From assembly GCA_030613165.1 (NCBI GenBank), contig JAUWMN010000038.1, forward strand, positions 1 to 9,501: a stretch of DNA of 9,501 nucleotides. The letters are read 5' to 3'. Shown piece by piece: positions 6,373 to 9,501 of the stretch. Under the pieces are notes generated by a model, which saw nothing but the letters and a program-made list of their open reading frames with translations, did no database searches and was not told the origin of the DNA. Every line of letters starts with the position of its first letter. The first letter of the stretch is position 1. The position numbers and the translations under genes were made by a program. The DNA is from Desulfobacterales bacterium. Lineage in GTDB: Bacteria; Desulfobacterota; Desulfobacteria; Desulfobacterales; C00003106.

Positions 6373-6399
6373 ATTATACCATAACCCGTTCTCTGTCAA
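6373..6399 (-). promoter_or_regulatory. Candidate rho promoter, extended -10
   Basis: On the minus strand TTGACA (6399-6394) and TATAAT (6378-6373) are both perfect sigma-70 hexamers, separated by 15 bases, shorter than the usual 16-18. TGG directly before TATAAT supplies the TGn extended -10, which can offset poor spacing. The -10 overlaps the coaE TAA stop, so the promoter lies inside the 3' end of coaE and would express rho independently of upstream genes. Confidence 0.6.
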
Positions 6400-6997
6400 G
6401 ACTTTTCGACAGTTTTTCATATATCTCTAACACTAATCTTGACAATTTCTCCTTGGTCCCACTGTTTTTGATTATAAAATCGGCATATTTCCTTTTTTCT
6501 TTAGTAGATATTTGTATATCTAAAAGCGCTTTTACACTCTCAGCGGAAACATTGTTCCTCTTCATTAAACGTTGTGTCTGCTGAGAAGGGGTGGCGGACA
6601 CGAGGATAACCACATCAAAGAAATCTTGAAGGCCGCATTCGATCAGCAGAGGGACTTCCGCCACAACGATTCCGCCGGGAGAGGTCATTTCCAAGACCTT
6701 CATCTGTTTTTTCATATTATGCAAGATTGCGGGATGTGTTAATTTCTCCAGAGTCTCACGTGCAACGGGATCGATCAGTATGATTTCACGGAGCTTGCGG
6801 CGATCTATAGAATCATCCGATTCTAAAATTTTCCTTCCAAAATAGTCCACGATTTGTTGCCAGCAATCGGTATAAGGCCGAACCACCTCCCGGGATATCA
6901 TGTCGAGGTTGATGACGTGAGCCCCCCATTTTTTGAATTCAGCGCATACAATACTCTTTCCAGAGCCTGCACCGCCTGTGACAGCTACTTTTAGCAC
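6374..6997 (-). CDS. coaE: Dephospho-CoA kinase
   Basis: 207 residues; phosphorylates the ribose 3'-hydroxyl of dephospho-CoA with ATP, the last step of CoA synthesis, in the cytosol. The frame is open further upstream to a TTG at 7039, but I choose GTG 6997-6995. The protein then begins MLKVAVTGG as the family does, and AAGGA lies 8 bases upstream. The P-loop is GGAGSGKS (8-15). D32 in INLD is the expected catalytic aspartate region. LTHPAI (87-92), EVPLLIE (114-120) and the lid segment QTQRLMKRN (140-148) with R143 and R147 match the family. The C-terminal helix runs to residue 207 and the TAA stop lies in the rho promoter -10. It precedes rho in the same direction with 293 bases between them, so the two may be only partly co-transcribed. 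Confidence 0.94.
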   Translation of the reverse strand: MLKVAVTGGAGSGKSIVCAEFKKWGAHVINLDMISREVVRPYTDCWQQIVDYFGRKILESDDSIDRRKLREIILIDPVARETLEKLTHPAILHNMKKQMKVLEMTSPGGIVVAEVPLLIECGLQDFFDVVILVSATPSQQTQRLMKRNNVSAESVKALLDIQISTKEKRKYADFIIKNSGTKEKLSRLVLEIYEKLSKSLDRERVMV

Positions 6998-7070
6998 TGT
7001 AAGAATCCTTACATTCAGACCGCGTAAATCCTCTTTCAAAATCCACTTGTTTATGGGTATATTGGAAGAA

Positions 7071-7155
7071 ACACACCCCTAAATCCCTTCTTATTAGAGG
7101 GGACTTGAAAAATTCCCCTCTTGAGAGGGGTGGACGCGAAGCGGACGGGGTGTGT
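7071..7155. repeat. Palindromic intergenic repeat (acacacccc...ggggtgtgt)
   Basis: Outer arms acacacccc (7071-7079) and ggggtgtgt (7147-7155) are perfect inverted copies. Inside are gagggg (7097-7102), cccctc (7115-7120) and gagggg (7125-7130), so the middle block can pair with either neighbour, and a small CGC-GAA-GCG hairpin (7135-7143). On the minus strand the CCCCTC-TCAA-GAGGGG stem is followed by AATTTTT, so it could act as a terminator between carD-rluD and coaE. The sequence resembles, from memory, a repeat family found between genes in many environmental bacteria. The rest of 6998-7257 shows no gene. Confidence 0.65.
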
Positions 7156-7257
7156 AATTCCCCCCTTTAGTGGAAAATACGAGAGAATTATCTTGTGCCC
7201 AATTTTCATGTAGGTAGTTAAATATAAGGGCTATATTACGAGGTCTGAAATTATGCT

Positions 7258-8727
7258 TTATTTATAACTTTTCAAAGCTTTCAGAAGGTTTTCCATATCC
7301 TCTGGAAGTGGGGCTTCAACAGAAACCCTTTCCTCTGTTCGCGGATGTTTGAATGATAATTTCCATGCGTGCAGCATCTGTCTGCGGACTTTTCTGAGAA
7401 GCTCAGAAAGGGCCTTTGGAGAGATGTTCGCCCAACGTTTTTGCCCTCCATATGTGGGGTCCCCGATCACGGGATGACGAATGGCTGATAGATGTGTTCG
7501 AATCTGGTGAGTCCGTCCGGTTTTTATGTTGATTTCAAGAAGACTAACTTTCTTAAATGATTTTTTTACCTTCCATATTGTTTCACTTGGACGTCCATGT
7601 TTACTTTGAGTGGACATTTTTTTCCGATCGACCGGATGTCTCCCTATTGGAAGCGAAATGGTCCCGCTTTTTGTCCTCATTATCCCGTAAACAAGAGCAA
7701 GATACACTTTTTTGACATTTCTGTCCTTGAACTGCCGGCTTAGCTCAGTGTGAGTTTCCTCATTTTTTGCCACCACAATGCAACCTGATGTCTCTTTGTC
7801 CAGACGATGGACGATGCCGGGGCGGCGTTCGTCCCCAATTCCTTTTAGATCGGTGCAGTGGGCAAGCAGGGCGTTTACCAGGGTTCCGGAATTATGACCT
7901 GCTGCCGGATGAACTACCATTCCATGTGGTTTGTTGATTATTAGAAGATCTTTGTCTTCATGCAGAATTGAAAGAGGGGTTTCTTCCGGCATGAGCTTAG
8001 ATGGTTTTAGAGGTGGAATAGTAATTTTGACGGTATCACCGGCCTTAAGACGATACCCCGGTTTTTGGGTTAACACGTCGTTGACATGAACATGGCCTTC
8101 TTTTATGAGATTTGTGATGTGAGACCGCGAGATATTTGCAATATGATCGGCTACCGCGAGATCAAGGCGTTGTTTTGCTTCTTCTTGAGATGCTACAAAT
8201 TGGTGTGCTGATTTATCTTGCAATATTGAGGTGTCGTCATCGTCATTTTGACTGAAGATTGTGTGAATTTCTTCCTCTATCTTTTCTTCTTCGGTTTTCA
8301 TGGCGATTGCCAGTTCTTTTACCAGTAAGCTCTGGGCCGTGTCGAGCATTTTGCGCTCTCCAAACGAGAGGTCTTTTCCGACCTTGAGTAAGAACAGATC
8401 CCTAAGTACCTCGGATACTTCATAGACCGACCCTGTCTTTATCTTATCCATATAGTCTCGGTATCGCCGGTTCCAGGTCTGATTATCAGGCGGGATATCC
8501 CGTTTTTTTAAAATTTTATAGACCTTGGATACTTGCTTGCGATTGATAATCTCGCGCAAACCGACCGCGTCCACATTTTGGACAGGGATCATGATGATCA
8601 TCTCGGTTTCCAGAATACGCATTATATAAAAATCTTGCTTGGCCCCGGAAATCTCTTTGCTTTCTACTGATTCAATCTTTCCTACACCATGTGCGGGATA
8701 GACGGCCAAGTCACCTACGTGAAACAT
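7258..8727 (-). CDS. CarD-RluD fusion: RNA polymerase-binding regulator joined to 23S rRNA pseudouridine synthase
   Basis: A single 489-residue frame. Residues 1-158 are a complete CarD/CdnL protein. They comprise a Tudor-like RNA polymerase-binding domain (MFHVGDLAVYPAHGVGKIES, 1-20) and a helical DNA-binding part with W85 in QTWNRRYRDYMDKI, the tryptophan that in mycobacterial CarD wedges into the promoter bubble. It ends in the family-type KMLDTAQSLLVKELAIA. A polar, acidic linker (about 159-176, with DDDD) follows. Residues 177-240 are an S4 RNA-binding domain (RLDLAVADHI...NLIKEGHVHVN). Residues 250-489 are the RluA/RluD catalytic domain with HRLDKETSG (catalytic D310), KPHGMVVHP (267-275) and GRTHQIR (404-410). 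RluD-type enzymes make the helix 69 pseudouridines of 23S rRNA. No internal start near the linker has a Shine-Dalgarno. ATG 8727 has AGGGGG 7 bases upstream. It has its own promoter region after the hppA terminator. Domain calls are firm; combined function is inferred. Confidence 0.92.
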   Translation of the reverse strand: MFHVGDLAVYPAHGVGKIESVESKEISGAKQDFYIMRILETEMIIMIPVQNVDAVGLREIINRKQVSKVYKILKKRDIPPDNQTWNRRYRDYMDKIKTGSVYEVSEVLRDLFLLKVGKDLSFGERKMLDTAQSLLVKELAIAMKTEEEKIEEEIHTIFSQNDDDDTSILQDKSAHQFVASQEEAKQRLDLAVADHIANISRSHITNLIKEGHVHVNDVLTQKPGYRLKAGDTVKITIPPLKPSKLMPEETPLSILHEDKDLLIINKPHGMVVHPAAGHNSGTLVNALLAHCTDLKGIGDERRPGIVHRLDKETSGCIVVAKNEETHTELSRQFKDRNVKKVYLALVYGIMRTKSGTISLPIGRHPVDRKKMSTQSKHGRPSETIWKVKKSFKKVSLLEINIKTGRTHQIRTHLSAIRHPVIGDPTYGGQKRWANISPKALSELLRKVRRQMLHAWKLSFKHPRTEERVSVEAPLPEDMENLLKALKSYK

Positions 8728-8757
8728 GGGAAAACCCCCTAAATAGTATTAAAAAAT

Positions 8758-8788
8758 ATTATATACCACATTATATCAAAAAATTCAA
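8758..8788 (-). promoter_or_regulatory. Candidate promoter for the carD-rluD fusion
   Basis: This A/T-rich stretch lies between the hppA terminator and the fusion gene. On the minus strand TTGAAT (8788-8783) is followed after 17 bases by TATATA (8765-8760), itself preceded by TGG, or after 19 bases by a perfect TATAAT (8763-8758). A second TATAAT at 8775-8770 has no good -35. Transcription would start near 8752, giving a leader of about 25 bases. Confidence 0.45.
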
Positions 8789-8795
8789 GATGCTT

Positions 8796-8838
8796 AAAAA
8801 AATAAAGGGTTGACGCATTGTCTGCGCCAACCCTTTAT
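8796..8838 (-). terminator. Strong intrinsic terminator of hppA
   Basis: Arms 8802-8817 and 8823-8838 form a 16-position stem with a 5-base loop, containing AAAGGGTTGGCGCA on the minus strand and one G-U pair. The minus strand continues directly into seven T (8802-8796). It begins 23 bases after the hppA stop. On the plus strand the same position is an A-C mismatch, confirming the leftward reading. Confidence 0.9.
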
Positions 8839-8861
8839 AGCTAAACTTTAACTAATTGAAA

Positions 8862-9501
8862 TTAAAGGAACGGGATCAAAAGAAGCGCTACCACGTTCAA
8901 AACCTTGATCATCGGGTTGATTGCCGGACCAGCGGTGTCCTTGTAAGGATCGCCGACTGTATCACCGGTAACCGCGGCCTTGTGAGCATCGCTCCCTTTG
9001 CCGCCAAGATGACCGTCTTCAATATACTTCTTGGCATTGTCCCATGCAGCTCCACCTGTGGTCATGGAGAGAGCGACAAAGACACCGGTTATGATACTTC
9101 CGATCAACACGCCGCCCAGAGCAACCTTGCCAAGGGCAAGACCTACGATAACAGGGGTTAACACCGGGATCATGGCCGGAACGACCATCTCCTTGAGCGC
9201 GAACTTGGTGACGATGTCAACGCATGCCGCATAATCCGGTTTTCCGGTGCCTTCCATGATTCCGGGGATCTCGCGGAACTGACGGCGAACCTCTTCAACA
9301 ATCTTGCCGCCTGCCTTGCCCACAGCCTTCATGGCAATGGAACCGAAAAGGTAGGGGAGCATACCGCCGATGAAAAGGCCGATTATAACAGCAACATTGC
9401 TCAGGTCAAAGGAAAGCTCTGCCCCGTGGCCTGCCGCTTCAGTAAGATCCTGCATATAAGCGGCAAAAAGCACGAGGGCCGCGGAGCCGATTGCGTATCC
9501 T
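8862..9501 (-). CDS. hppA: Membrane-bound ion-translocating pyrophosphatase, C-terminal part (5' end outside window)
   Basis: 212 residues of a normally about 650-700-residue integral membrane enzyme that hydrolyses pyrophosphate and pumps H+ or Na+ across the cytoplasmic membrane. The frame is open to the window edge, beginning GYAIGSAAL, which is internal in the family; the GTG at 9473 is not a real start. Hydrophobic helices lie at roughly the first 17 residues, then [54 protein letters not shown] and the C-terminal [13 protein letters not shown]. The cytosolic pyrophosphate/Mg site motifs [10 protein letters not shown] and [18 protein letters not shown] are intact. The residues that tell K+-dependent from K+-independent enzymes, just before GKG(F/Y)AIGSA, and the pump-specificity glutamates fall outside the window, so ion and K+ dependence cannot be told. 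In anaerobes it recovers energy from biosynthetic pyrophosphate. Confidence 0.96.
   Translation of the reverse strand, partial: GYAIGSAALVLFAAYMQDLTEAAGHGAELSFDLSNVAVIIGLFIGGMLPYLFGSIAMKAVGKAGGKIVEEVRRQFREIPGIMEGTGKPDYAACVDIVTKFALKEMVVPAMIPVLTPVIVGLALGKVALGGVLIGSIITGVFVALSMTTGGAAWDNAKKYIEDGHLGGKGSDAHKAAVTGDTVGDPYKDTAGPAINPMIKVLNVVALLLIPFL

Noticed and set aside
6998..7039. N-terminal extension of CoaE from TTG 7039
   Set aside because: The extra 14 residues are not family-like and TTG has no ribosome site, whereas GTG 6997 has AAGGA at 8 bases and gives the standard MLKVAVTGG start.
8143..8301. Independent internal start for a separate RluD protein (for example the ATG at 8301 or the TTG near 8223)
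   Set aside because: Neither has a Shine-Dalgarno at proper spacing, and the ATG lies inside the last CarD helix, so a single fusion polypeptide is the better reading.
8856..9161. 101-codon plus-strand frame opposite hppA
   Set aside because: Shadow of the highly conserved [14 protein letters not shown] region of hppA on the other strand.

Overview
The window reads as a stretch of housekeeping chromosome from an anaerobic Desulfobacterota-type (former Deltaproteobacteria) bacterium. The clues are the Rho N-terminus ([11 protein letters not shown]... with a [23 protein letters not shown]-binding region), the coaE-rho pairing, the holB-ricT-metG cluster, a CarD-family RNA polymerase regulator, a membrane pyrophosphatase and a small phasin-like protein. 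This is inference from protein flavour; there is no rRNA or other taxonomic marker in the window.

Layout. 1-574: the C-terminal part of a SHOCT-domain protein (+) meets a small phasin-like coiled-coil gene (-) tail to tail, with a 14-base overlap. 575-906: about 330 bases without a gene. They hold a 32-base-arm inverted repeat of dispersed-repeat type, an orphan Fur-box-like dyad, a weak candidate promoter and a perfect DnaA-box 9-mer just in front of holB. 907-4726 (+): holB (DNA polymerase III delta prime), a 14-codon mini-ORF with a perfect Shine-Dalgarno, ricT (PSP1 family) and metG (methionyl-tRNA synthetase with a C-terminal tRNA-binding domain), probably one operon. 4727-4826: a convergent gap with two hairpins that fit terminators of the opposing rho transcript. 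4827-6997 (-): coaE then rho. rho has its own strong promoter-like sequence overlapping the coaE stop codon and a leader of roughly 286 nt. 6998-7257: a second dispersed-type repeat carrying mutually exclusive hairpins. 7258-8727 (-): one continuous ORF that joins a full-length CarD domain to a full-length RluD pseudouridine synthase. 8796-9501 (-): the C-terminal third of hppA (ion-pumping pyrophosphatase), ending in a textbook intrinsic terminator; its start lies beyond the window.

Together the genes are core information processing (replication clamp loading, tRNA charging, transcription termination, rRNA transcription and rRNA modification) plus CoA synthesis and energy conservation. I see no phage, transposase, CRISPR or defence genes. 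The most unusual items are the CarD-RluD fusion, which would physically link a regulator known in other bacteria to act at rRNA promoters with a 23S rRNA modification enzyme, and the mini-ORF that appears to deliver ribosomes to ricT through an ATGA stop-start overlap. The rho leader has a C-rich, G-poor tract that would suit Rho autoregulation.
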